From Methanosarcinales archaeon (lineage in GTDB: Archaea > Halobacteriota > Methanosarcinia > Methanosarcinales > Methanogasteraceae), in contig DTYY01000113.1 in the NCBI GenBank assembly GCA_012961645.1, positions 1-6,281 of the forward strand: a stretch of DNA of 6,281 bases, in the 5' to 3' direction. The notes beneath the pieces were generated by a model, which did no database searches, was not told the origin of the DNA, and saw only the letters and a list, made by a program, of their open reading frames with translations. The translations under genes were made by a program, and so were the position numbers. Positions 1 through 6,281 of this stretch are shown piece by piece (position 1 is the first letter of the stretch; every line of letters starts with the position of its first letter).

Positions 1-1001
1 TCATGTGCCAGCCTATGGGAAGTGTGCTGGCGTTCAAGGGGATCGAGAACTCGATCGTCCTCATGCATGGCTCCCAGGGGTGCAGCACATACATGCGGCT
101 TCACCTGACCCACCATTTCAGGGAACCAGTGGACATAGCCTCCAGTTCACTGAGTGAGAGGGGCGCGGTCTATGGAGGGGGTGAGAACCTGAAGAAGGGA
201 CTTAGGAACGTGATATCAGGGTACCGACCGAAGGTGATCGGCGTTGCCAGCACATGCATGGCTGAGACCATAGGGGATGACATTCCAGGGATCATCAGGG
301 AATTTAAAGAGGAGGAGGGTATCGGGGATGATATCTCAAATGATATCACAATTATCCCCGTCTCCACGCCCAGTTACAGCGACAGCTCTATGAATGGATA
401 CATCAAAGCGATCGACGCCATCACGAGGCAGTTTACAGGGGATGCCATCGACACGGATAAAGTGCCTGGTGGCAGGGTCAATATCATCCTCGCGGAGAAC
501 ATCTCCCCTGCAGATGTACGCGAGCTAAGAGAGGTCGCAACAGATATGATCGGGTCACATATCCTCCTTCCAGACATATCTGATACCTTCGATGCACCCA
601 TACGGGAGACCCTGCCAGAGATAGCCTGCGGCGGCACATCCGTCACCGATATTGCAGATATGGTGAACAGCGATGCCAGCATCGGTCTTGGAGTAACGAG
701 CAGCAACCTGGCAGTCGAGTATCTGGAGGCTGTCCACGGGGTGACCGGTTACAATGTGCCGCTTCCTATCGGTCTTGGGAATACCGATCGGTTCTTTGAT
801 ACCCTGACGCAGATCACGGGGTGCGAAATGCCTGAAAAATATCAAAGCGAGCGGGGCAGGCTCCTGGATGCGATGGTGGATGTGCACAAATACCTCTATG
901 GTGTCAGGGCAGCAGTGTACGGGGACCCTGATACCGTGGCAGGCATGGTCTCGCTGATGCTTGAGCTTGGCATGCATCCGGTGCTTGCGGTCTTTACTTA
1001 A
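1..1001 (+). CDS. nifN: Nitrogenase component-1 family protein, NifN-like (5' partial, C-terminally short)
   Basis: Seen: an open frame from the left edge to a TAA at 999-1001. The ATG at 3 is probably internal, because family members have residues before the Cys-x-Pro-Met-Gly stretch found at once here. Numbered from that ATG, motifs are HGSQGCSTYMR (22-32), HFREPVDIASSS (38-49), GGGENLKKG (58-66), TCMAETIGDD (84-93) and, near 286, RGRLLDAMVD. Cys2, Cys27 and Cys85 fit the cluster-binding cysteines of the family. Known: NifN pairs with NifE as the scaffold on which the FeMo-cofactor precursor matures before transfer to NifDK; it is cytosolic. The protein resembles NifN more than NifK in the REPVDIASSS and GGGENLKKG stretches, but NifK or another paralogue is not excluded. 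Odd: the frame stops after HPVLAVFT, where the family usually runs on about 90-100 residues, and only 80 bases separate it from convergent pheT. It may be a truncated gene or an assembly junction. In methanogens nifN commonly ends the nif operon, which agrees with the convergent neighbour. Confidence 0.78.
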   Translation, partial: MCQPMGSVLAFKGIENSIVLMHGSQGCSTYMRLHLTHHFREPVDIASSSLSERGAVYGGGENLKKGLRNVISGYRPKVIGVASTCMAETIGDDIPGIIREFKEEEGIGDDISNDITIIPVSTPSYSDSSMNGYIKAIDAITRQFTGDAIDTDKVPGGRVNIILAENISPADVRELREVATDMIGSHILLPDISDTFDAPIRETLPEIACGGTSVTDIADMVNSDASIGLGVTSSNLAVEYLEAVHGVTGYNVPLPIGLGNTDRFFDTLTQITGCEMPEKYQSERGRLLDAMVDVHKYLYGVRAAVYGDPDTVAGMVSLMLELGMHPVLAVFT

Positions 1002-1078
1002 TTTCGATCCTTATAAATGCGAAAAACATTTGGTTCGTATCTGTACGCCAGGAAAATACGTGAACGAACGCCGAAATT
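1000..1078. repeat. Nested inverted repeat in the nifN-pheT convergent gap
   Basis: AATTTCG at 1000-1006 is the reverse complement of CGAAATT at 1072-1078. Inside it, GTTCGT at 1033-1038 is the reverse complement of ACGAAC at 1064-1069. Together they could form a long imperfect hairpin filling the gap between the two convergent stops. The arms are short and AT-rich outside, so chance is possible. The gap also contains CCTTATAAATG at 1009-1019, which looks like an archaeal TATA box although no ORF follows it on the plus strand. Confidence 0.3.
1022..1026 (-). terminator. T5 tract downstream of pheT
   Basis: Read on the minus strand, five T residues lie about 55 bases after the pheT stop. Archaeal termination often occurs at short U-tracts without a strong hairpin, so this is a plausible end for the pheT transcript. 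The tract is short and the call is weak. Confidence 0.3.
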
Positions 1079-1081
1079 GAT

Positions 1082-2692
1082 CTATAGCCCCCACATCTCA
1101 AACGCAATTACAGGTTGATCCAGCCCGAAATTCAATATAACTCCAGGATGCACCTCCCCAAAGAGGCCAGCACGCCTGCCATCAACGACGATCTCAGCAC
1201 GCCTGCCATCGATGAATGCGGGATCGTCCGACTCGGAGATCTCGCATGCGACCCCACGTTCGTGCATCACGGCGTAAACCACCGATTTGATCGTGCTGAA
1301 GTTTGCATGAGGATCGATTGCCACCGCTGCAAGATGCACGTTGTTATGCCCGCCGGTGACCACATCGCCAACCTCAAATATCTGCTGCGGCAGTTCCCGG
1401 TGCTGGTTGAGCGAGAGTATCTCAAGCAGGTTCGGTATGATTGTGGTGCGCAGCATCGTCTGCTCCCTGCTGATCGGGTGCATGAGATGAGTGGCGCTTG
1501 CACGTGGTCTCTGCATCATGTCGAAGTGCACCGTCTCGCTGGTCAGCGCAAACGGCATCACTTCATAGAAGCCCAGTCCCACCATAATCTCACGGAGTGC
1601 CGATTTCATGCGTGAAATCGGGTGCTCAACTCCTATCGTCATCGTATCTGGCAGCGCCGGAACGATCCGATCGTACCCATACCCGATGGCGATATCCTCA
1701 AAGAGGTCATAGTCGTGCATGATGTCTGCGCGGTACGCCGGCACCATCACCTCGATGGTGTCATCTGAGACGGGAACCGCACCAAAACGCATCCTCTGGA
1801 GGTGTCCCGCTATCTCGTCGCGGCTCAGGTCGAGTCCGAGCAGGTCGCACGTCTCCTTTTGGGAGATTTCGCGGGTCGCAGGATCGAGATCTGGTGTTGT
1901 ATAGCTGTCATCAGGCGTGCATATCTGCACAGACTCGATTCTTCCACCGCGTTCTGCAAGTGCTGTCACCACGATGTTTAATGCGGCAAACACAGCTTTT
2001 CCAGTACCGGTAACTTCGATGAACAGATTTCTTGTGTCCTCTTCCACGCGAGTCAATGTTCCATTGATGATCGGAGGAAAAGAGAGTACATTTTCGTTTG
2101 AATCGATGATCAGTGGGTATTTATCAAATTTTTCGGCGAGGTGTGCGAATTTAACGCCTTTTGGATGTTTTTTAAGTATATCAGCCATCGACATCGGAAC
2201 ATCGAAATCGAGCGGAACAAATTCATAGGACGGCTCTGCCGCGATGTATCTGAACGGCGGTACCACGCGATCTAGGTCGTGCACACCGATCGACGCCTTT
2301 GCACGGTTGCGCCCGAGACCCCAGTGGAGGTCCTCCTGTAGATTCATCAGCGATTCTATGGAGTATGAGGTGAATTCAAGGTCTTTTATCACCGCACATG
2401 CAAGAAACGGGCGTATATTTCCGATTTCGTGATTGAACGTGATGCTGATGTCTGATTTTGAAACCTCGTACTTCGGAATTCCAGTCTCGATATTAAGAAG
2501 ACCGCGCATGGCACGAGCCACGCCCTCGACGCTGTACAGATCAGGGCGGTCAGGGAAGAACTCGATATCGATGTGGTCATCCTCGACACGCTCAATGTCA
2601 GCGCCGATCTCATGGATGCGTCCGATGATTGTTTTCTTTTCAGCGCCGATCAGATCCTCAAGGTCATCGTAATGCAGTGTGATTATCGGCAT
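1082..2692 (-). CDS. pheT: Phenylalanyl-tRNA synthetase beta subunit (archaeal type)
   Basis: Role: beta chain of the alpha2-beta2 enzyme that charges tRNA-Phe with phenylalanine in the cytosol; the catalytic centre is in PheS, which is not in this window. Seen: 536 residues, the usual length for the short archaeal/eukaryotic form that lacks the bacterial N-terminal tRNA-binding and C-terminal FDX domains. In order: an N-terminal part with FFPDRPDLYSVEGVARAMRG (45-64); the B3/B4 editing region with VLSFPPIINGTLTRV (202-216); the B5 domain with VPAYRADIMHDYDLFEDIAI (317-336) followed by GYGYDRI; and the inactive synthetase-like core with HPISREQTMLRT and FEVGDVV. The ATG at 2692 is chosen because MPIITLHYDDLE is a typical family start. 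The gene lies 39 bases after ccmC on the same strand. No clear Shine-Dalgarno is seen; an AT-rich element about 27 bases upstream suggests its own leaderless promoter. A 16-base direct repeat near the 3' end encodes two DGRRA copies. Confidence 0.97.
   Translation of the reverse strand: MPIITLHYDDLEDLIGAEKKTIIGRIHEIGADIERVEDDHIDIEFFPDRPDLYSVEGVARAMRGLLNIETGIPKYEVSKSDISITFNHEIGNIRPFLACAVIKDLEFTSYSIESLMNLQEDLHWGLGRNRAKASIGVHDLDRVVPPFRYIAAEPSYEFVPLDFDVPMSMADILKKHPKGVKFAHLAEKFDKYPLIIDSNENVLSFPPIINGTLTRVEEDTRNLFIEVTGTGKAVFAALNIVVTALAERGGRIESVQICTPDDSYTTPDLDPATREISQKETCDLLGLDLSRDEIAGHLQRMRFGAVPVSDDTIEVMVPAYRADIMHDYDLFEDIAIGYGYDRIVPALPDTMTIGVEHPISRMKSALREIMVGLGFYEVMPFALTSETVHFDMMQRPRASATHLMHPISREQTMLRTTIIPNLLEILSLNQHRELPQQIFEVGDVVTGGHNNVHLAAVAIDPHANFSTIKSVVYAVMHERGVACEISESDDPAFIDGRRAEIVVDGRRAGLFGEVHPGVILNFGLDQPVIAFEMWGL
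1168..1210. repeat. Two 16-base direct repeats inside pheT
   Basis: CAGCACGCCTGCCATC occurs at 1168-1183 and again at 1195-1210, identical over 16 bases with a 27-base (nine-codon) offset. On the coding strand each copy encodes DGRRA. The PheT family often has two related short motifs here (an FI-x-GR stretch and a VDG turn), so the protein-level repeat is expected. The exact nucleotide identity is not, and may reflect local duplication or conversion. Confidence 0.6.
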
Positions 2693-2713
2693 GATAGAGA
2701 GTTTAAGCGTGGC

Positions 2714-2724
2714 GGTAATTAAGG
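2714..2724 (-). promoter_or_regulatory. Putative TATA element of pheT
   Basis: On the minus strand this reads CCTTAATTACC, centred about 27 bases before the pheT ATG. That is the spacing at which archaeal TATA boxes place transcription starts, so the pheT message would be leaderless or nearly so. The sequence is a weak match to TTTATATA, and read-through from ccmC is equally possible. Confidence 0.35.
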
Positions 2725-2731
2725 ATTAGGA

Positions 2732-3430
2732 TTATGAGGTAGCGTATCCCAGTTCCTGTGCAGCACGCTCGTTCCCCATCCTGATGTGGAGCATCGAGAG
2801 ATACAATAATGTATATGCAAGTATATTAATCAGCAGAGTGTATATGATGATCGGAGTCTCGATGCCGCCGCCTTCACCGGTCAGGTCAGGATGGACCTGC
2901 CATGACCAGATCTTGATTGAGAGGTAACTCATCGGCACCGCGATGAATGCGATGATTCCGAAGACCGCTGAAGTGCGCGCACGGTTTTCAGAATCAATCG
3001 AGCGGCGCAGCAGCACATAAGCCAGATAAAGCAGGAACAGAACAAGCTGAAGGGTTAAACGTGGGCTCCATTCCCAGTAGATCCCCCACGCCCCCTTCGC
3101 CCAGATCATACCGCTTAAAAGGTTCAGAAAACAGAAAAGAACCCCGATCTCTGCAGAGGAAGCTGCAAAAAGATCCCATTTCAGATCAGAGGTCTGGAGA
3201 TGCCTGATGCTTGCGATGAATACCACAAAGAATGCCAAGTACGAGACCCATGCGAGCGGGACATGGAAATAGAAGATCCGATAACTCTGAAGGAGGTTCT
3301 GCCACTGCGTCTCGGTGAGCAGGGGCGGGCGCTCAGGGGTGATCGACGGACTCGTGAATGCCATGTAGGTGGCTGCGACGAGAGCTATGGCGGTCAGCAG
3401 ATAGAGTGTCTTGATGTTATTTTTGCTCAT
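2732..3430 (-). CDS. ccmC: Cytochrome c maturation heme-handling protein CcmC
   Basis: Role: polytopic membrane protein of system I cytochrome c biogenesis. It holds heme at the outer face of the membrane and passes it, with the CcmAB transporter, to the chaperone CcmE. Seen: 232 residues with about six hydrophobic segments (near 8-26, 52-75, 88-110, 126-142, 153-175 and 192-214). The two heme-ligand histidines of the family are present: His56 in RIFYFHVPLAWVSY and His180 in IWSWQVHPDL. The tryptophan-rich motif is WGIYWEWSPRLT (115-126), where family members usually have Asp at the Ser122 position. The ATG at 3430 lies one base after the stop of a 47-codon ORF, and no Shine-Dalgarno is visible, so translation may be coupled. 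Other ccm genes are not in the window. CcmF shares the motif but is far longer, so CcmC is the better call. Confidence 0.93.
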   Translation of the reverse strand: MSKNNIKTLYLLTAIALVAATYMAFTSPSITPERPPLLTETQWQNLLQSYRIFYFHVPLAWVSYLAFFVVFIASIRHLQTSDLKWDLFAASSAEIGVLFCFLNLLSGMIWAKGAWGIYWEWSPRLTLQLVLFLLYLAYVLLRRSIDSENRARTSAVFGIIAFIAVPMSYLSIKIWSWQVHPDLTGEGGGIETPIIIYTLLINILAYTLLYLSMLHIRMGNERAAQELGYATS

Positions 3431-3431
3431 A

Positions 3432-3575
3432 TTATAGATAAGCCATCCATTCAGCCATTGAGTATTCGAACCCTTCCATCAAACCGAAATCGACCTCTCC
3501 GAGCGGCGGTGAGTCGTATTTGCACAATCTCAGGTAGCCGCATCGTTTGTAACATGCCGTGCACGGTCGTTTCAT
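3432..3575 (-). CDS. Small four-cysteine protein coupled to ccmC
   Basis: Seen: a 47-codon ORF from the ATG at 3575 to a TAA at 3434-3432, one base before the ccmC ATG. The peptide begins MKRPCTACYKRCGYLRLC, giving Cys5, Cys8, Cys12 and Cys18 (C-x2-C-x3-C-x5-C) in a basic N-terminal half, and ends in an acidic, aromatic tail, FEYSMAEWMAYL. No membrane segment or signal peptide is evident. A GGTGATC match to the archaeal Shine-Dalgarno lies 13 bases upstream of the ATG, rather far, and a TATA-like TTTTAATA sits about 30 bases upstream. I do not recognise the family. Inference: the near-abutting stop and start suggest co-translation with ccmC and a link to cytochrome c assembly, perhaps metal binding or thiol chemistry. 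CcmD, a small partner of CcmC, is an obvious candidate by position, but CcmD normally has a hydrophobic helix, which is missing here. A non-coding leader is the main alternative. Confidence 0.5.
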   Translation of the reverse strand: MKRPCTACYKRCGYLRLCKYDSPPLGEVDFGLMEGFEYSMAEWMAYL

Positions 3576-3600
3576 AAAAGCTGGTTTAGATCACCGAATG

Positions 3601-3608
3601 TATTAAAA
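3601..3608 (-). promoter_or_regulatory. Putative TATA box for the small ORF and ccmC
   Basis: On the minus strand this reads TTTTAATA within AAGCTTTTAATACATTC, centred about 30 bases before the small-ORF ATG at 3575. The expected transcription start would fall a few bases before that ATG. The 8-base string AGCTTTTA recurs at 3582-3575, overlapping the start codon itself, 29 bases away. Confidence 0.4.
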
Positions 3609-3649
3609 GCTTGTGCAAAAGAGAGCAGGTGGGCTGTCAATCTGTTTTA

Positions 3650-3672
3650 TTTGTTCTTGACTCACAAACAAA
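3650..3672. promoter_or_regulatory. Inverted repeat upstream of the wtpA TATA box
   Basis: TTTGTT at 3650-3655 is the reverse complement of AACAAA at 3667-3672, with 11 bases between. It abuts the TATA element of wtpA on its upstream side, and the next gene on the other side is the divergent ccm unit. This is where an operator for metal- or nitrogen-responsive control could lie, but it does not match the GGAA-N6-TTCC form of NrpR operators, and the arms are AT-rich, so chance is possible. Confidence 0.25.
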
Positions 3673-3675
3673 AAG

Positions 3676-3684
3676 TATTTATAA
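3676..3684 (+). promoter_or_regulatory. TATA box of wtpA
   Basis: TATTTATAA is preceded by the purine-rich CAAAAAG, a plausible BRE. Its centre is about 28 bases before the wtpA ATG at 3708, and no Shine-Dalgarno lies between. This fits a leaderless or near-leaderless wtpA message and is the best promoter match in the window. Confidence 0.6.
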
Positions 3685-3701
3685 CCGGATCGATGATGTA
3701 A

Positions 3702-4754
<1,053 letters not shown>

Positions 4755-4875
4755 TTGATGAGCCGGGGCTTTTGCTGATGCATCGGTGCTGACACCGCCG
4801 GGGAGGAGGCGATGCGCTCGTCGAACCGGACGTCCTGCGTCGCCTTGACCCGCGAGCACGGGGCAGTTCTGGCAC
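4755..4875 (+). other. GC-rich structured stretch after wtpA; possible ncRNA or 3' UTR
   Basis: Seen: 4793-4864 has 18 A/T in 72 bases (75% GC by hand count), followed at once by sequence near 30% GC. It folds into tandem hairpins: CGGTG-CTGA-CACCG at 4784-4797; a long stem pairing 4807-4816 with 4836-4845 (10 bp with two wobbles) plus an inner CGTC/GACG stem at 4819-4822 and 4829-4832 around a GAACCG loop; and CCCG/CGGG at 4849-4862. The two wobbles (4813 with 4839, 4816 with 4836) are G-U only if the RNA is read from the plus strand and become A-C mismatches on the minus strand, which favours a plus-strand RNA. GCCGGGG occurs twice (4762-4768 and 4797-4803). No convincing protein is encoded: the plus-strand frames are short. 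It does not match tRNA, SRP RNA or RNase P motifs that I know. A remnant of GC-rich foreign coding sequence is the alternative. Confidence 0.35.
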
Positions 4876-4894
4876 AATAAATTGCTAAAATCAG

Positions 4895-4901
4895 ATATAT
4901 A
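4895..4901. promoter_or_regulatory. Symmetric TATA element in the wtpA-archaellum gap
   Basis: ATATATA lies in an AT-rich context (AGATATATACTTG). Being nearly palindromic it could direct transcription either way. On the minus strand the expected start, near 4872, is the edge of the GC-rich hairpin block; on the plus strand, near 4924, it would precede a 28-codon ORF starting at 4940. No independent evidence selects a direction. Confidence 0.35.
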
Positions 4902-4966
4902 CTTGACAAGATGCACACCATCCGGAAGATGCCAGTAACATGGATGATCTGTCCATCGATGTGGTG

Positions 4967-4972
4967 TTTTTT
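4967..4972 (+). terminator. T6 tract downstream of wtpA
   Basis: Six T residues on the plus strand about 210 bases past the wtpA stop and beyond the GC-rich hairpin block. As the first U-tract of this length after wtpA it is a candidate end for the wtpA transcript or for an RNA from the hairpin block. It lies inside the doubtful 28-codon ORF. Confidence 0.3.
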
Positions 4973-5013
4973 GGGAAACGCCTCGATCTATCCGAGTATT
5001 TTGAGATCTTCAG

Positions 5014-5018
5014 AAAAA
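5014..5018 (-). terminator. T5 tract downstream of the archaellum gene
   Basis: On the minus strand this reads TCTTTTTCTG, five T residues about 55 bases past the stop of the ArlD/E-family gene. A short U-tract like this is a plausible archaeal terminator; there is no strong hairpin before it. Confidence 0.3.
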
Positions 5019-5070
5019 GAGAATAGGTCTGGTAACGTAAAAGAGCAGATTGAGGTGATCAAGCGGTACG

Positions 5071-6213
5071 TCATATCTCGTAGAGCGTGTCGATTCCCTT
5101 GTACATCTTTGCTATTTCATGATTCGCGCGAAGTAGCCTGGTTTTATCAGTTTTATGCCCGCATAACTGGTCGATAAACCAGAGAGCTTTCAGGTGGTCT
5201 TCTGTGCTCATCTTCCAGTCTGGCTTCTCCTCATGCAAATATATACCGCTTGCATAAGCAAGCAGTTCGAGGCGCGCGGTTTCGCTGATCCACCCGATCT
5301 CGATATAATAATCGAGAATGCTCGGCAGATTATTGGGTCCGACCATCTCGAGCAGGAAGTCCAGAAGTTCCATCGCAATCTTGACGTGATCTGCCTCGTT
5401 TCCAACAGAATGCAGCTTCACATAAGTGGTCGGAGGCATGATCTCCACCTCGGCGATCTCGCCGCTGGCACCGTCAGCCAGGTCGCCCATGTCAGCATCG
5501 CCTGCCTCGGTCTCATCCAGTCTGGTGATGATCTCGCTGACATCACTGGTCAGTGCCGAAGCGATCTCATACATGTCAGCTAAGCTTTCGTACAAAAAAT
5601 CGACACGTTCGGTGTTCGCAGCCAAATTCATGATTTCAGATCTGTTCATGCTGATCAAATTCATCAATTCAGTTATTTTGCTGGAAAAATTACTCTGCAT
5701 TGAGATCAGTTCAGGCAGTGTCTGCTCGATCCTGGATAGCTTTGCAGTCAGTTCATCGGTCTTTGTCTCCATTGTTAACATGTTTACACCGTTTTTTGAC
5801 AGTACTGCGCAGGTTGTCTCCAGTTGACGTTTGAGGTTATCGATCTCTGCTGATATCGTCTCCATCAACACCGCCTCCGATGGCGCAAGGTCATCCTCCT
5901 CTGCTTTCTCTGCTGGCACTGGTATGTGATAGACGGCTTCGGTGAGCATCGAAAAGACGCTCATGATCTCGCCCACCTGTGCCTGCACCGCATGAATATC
6001 CTCTCTGGCTGCATCGATCCCCTCGCCGAGTTTCTGCGACTGCGTGATGGCACCTGGCGCATCCTCCTCTTCCTCCTGTACAAACCGCGAATCGTATTCG
6101 CTCACGTCTGAGTCCCCTGAGACCGCGGGCTCTGCTGAGTAAGTCACTATCCGGTGGCGGAGCTCGCCTGTTCTCGTGATCCGCTTGAGAATTGATTGTA
6201 TCACACGTACCAT
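5071..6213 (-). CDS. Archaellum accessory protein, ArlD/ArlE (FlaD/FlaE) family
   Basis: Role: ArlC, ArlD and ArlE are cytosolic archaellum proteins that form a ring-like assembly under the motor and connect it with chemotaxis adaptors. Seen, numbered from the ATG at 6213 (380 residues): an acidic stretch (47-51), a long heptad-like helical region (about 62-230) containing VGEIMSVFSML (80-90), similar to the short ArlC/FlaC motif, then an acidic Gly/Asp linker (233-261), then the ArlD/E domain (265-378) with KLHSVGNEADHV, GPNNLPSILDYYIEIGWIS (292-310), DWKMSTEDHLKALWFIDQL (332-350) and a C-terminal LYEI. Start choice: the frame stays open to a TTG at 6270 below an in-frame TAA at 6276-6274, adding 19 residues (GETIQVSVRIRDG). 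I prefer the ATG because a TATA-like TGTATAATATT abuts the TTG and would place transcription inside that extension. The order of helical part then DE domain fits ArlD or a fused ArlC-ArlE; which one cannot be told here. Other arl genes are outside the window. Confidence 0.88.
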   Translation of the reverse strand: MVRVIQSILKRITRTGELRHRIVTYSAEPAVSGDSDVSEYDSRFVQEEEEDAPGAITQSQKLGEGIDAAREDIHAVQAQVGEIMSVFSMLTEAVYHIPVPAEKAEEDDLAPSEAVLMETISAEIDNLKRQLETTCAVLSKNGVNMLTMETKTDELTAKLSRIEQTLPELISMQSNFSSKITELMNLISMNRSEIMNLAANTERVDFLYESLADMYEIASALTSDVSEIITRLDETEAGDADMGDLADGASGEIAEVEIMPPTTYVKLHSVGNEADHVKIAMELLDFLLEMVGPNNLPSILDYYIEIGWISETARLELLAYASGIYLHEEKPDWKMSTEDHLKALWFIDQLCGHKTDKTRLLRANHEIAKMYKGIDTLYEI

Positions 6214-6270
6214 ACCGTCTCTGATTCTGACGGATACCTGAATCGTCTCACCCAATTTCGGTTTCCCCAA

Positions 6271-6279
6271 ATATTATAC
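6271..6279 (-). promoter_or_regulatory. Putative TATA box of the ArlD/E-family gene
   Basis: On the minus strand this reads TGTATAATATT, directly before the TTG at 6270. Transcription starting 25-30 bases downstream would begin near 6249, leaving a leader of about 35 bases before the ATG at 6213. Its upstream side is cut by the window edge, so a BRE cannot be judged. Confidence 0.35.
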
Positions 6280-6281
6280 AA

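Larger units (their letters stand above)
4940..5026 (+). other. Short ORF of 28 codons, possible gene fragment
   Basis: The frame ATG (4940) to TAG (5024-5026) encodes a protein-like peptide beginning MDDLSIDVVFFGKRLDLSEY and ending FEIFRKRE. It is open upstream to a TGA at 4904-4906. A second frame continues as NVKEQIEVIKRYV at about 5033-5071, so a small gene broken by a frameshift is possible. No Shine-Dalgarno or family match is seen. The remaining sequence up to 5070 holds nothing else I can support. Confidence 0.2.

Noticed and set aside
1009..1040. CCTTATAAATG as a promoter for a plus-strand gene in the nifN-pheT gap
   Set aside because: The plus strand downstream is antisense pheT with no supported ORF, and the gap is only 80 bases, so this is probably a chance TATA match.
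1115..1615. Plus-strand ORF of 166 codons
   Set aside because: It is fully antisense to pheT, which has strong family motifs throughout, and its peptide is His/Arg-rich shadow sequence.
4755..4792. Box C/D guide sRNA (TGATGA, then CTGA, then CTGA)
   Set aside because: The C-like TGATGA and two CTGA motifs are present with a 13-base first gap, but the C' box overlaps the first CTGA and the second guide interval is only about 8 bases, so the archaeal spacing rule fails.
4820..4845. tRNA-like T-loop (GGTTCGA on the minus strand)
   Set aside because: The flanks do not form a T-stem, and no acceptor stem or anticodon arm can be placed around it.
4911..5177. Plus-strand ORF of 88 codons running into the archaellum gene
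   Set aside because: Its last third is antisense to the conserved ArlD/E C-terminus and the peptide is Cys/Trp/Met-rich without motifs; only the NVKEQIEVIKRYV part looks protein-like and may belong to a broken gene.

Overview
The window is archaeal. It carries an archaeal-type phenylalanyl-tRNA synthetase beta chain, a tungstate/molybdate-binding lipoprotein of the archaeal WtpA type, an archaellum accessory protein of the ArlD/ArlE (FlaD/E) family, and AT-rich TATA-like elements about 25-30 bases before several start codons. A nitrogenase-family gene next to a cytochrome c maturation gene (ccmC) suggests a euryarchaeon of the methanogen/methane- or alkane-oxidiser group that makes c-type cytochromes (ANME-like, Methanoperedens-like or Methanosarcinales). 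That placement is inference; no marker in the window settles the lineage.

Layout. 1-1001 (+): nitrogenase component-1 family protein, best matched to NifN. It is open at the left edge and stops about 90-100 residues early. 1002-1081: short convergent gap. 1082-2692 (-): pheT, complete. 2732-3430 (-): ccmC, complete. 3432-3575 (-): a 47-codon, four-cysteine small ORF that ends one base before the ccmC start. 3576-3707: divergent promoter region. 3708-4754 (+): wtpA, complete, with no wtpB or wtpC after it. 4755-5070: gene-poor stretch holding a GC-rich hairpin block, a TATATA element usable in either direction, a doubtful 28-codon ORF and T-tracts on both strands. 5071 to about 6213 (-): ArlD/ArlE family protein, with its start near the right edge.

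How the parts fit. Nitrogenase cofactor assembly needs molybdenum, and WtpA captures molybdate or tungstate, so nifN and wtpA are linked by metal use though not by operon. CcmC handles heme for cytochrome c assembly, and the small Cys protein is probably co-translated with it. pheT is housekeeping, and the archaellum protein belongs to motility. This is a patchwork of short transcription units, not one pathway.

Most worth a second look: the four-cysteine small ORF coupled to ccmC; the GC-rich hairpin block after wtpA, whose G-U pairs favour a plus-strand RNA; the missing C-terminus of NifN; and the Asp-to-Ser change in the CcmC tryptophan-rich motif.
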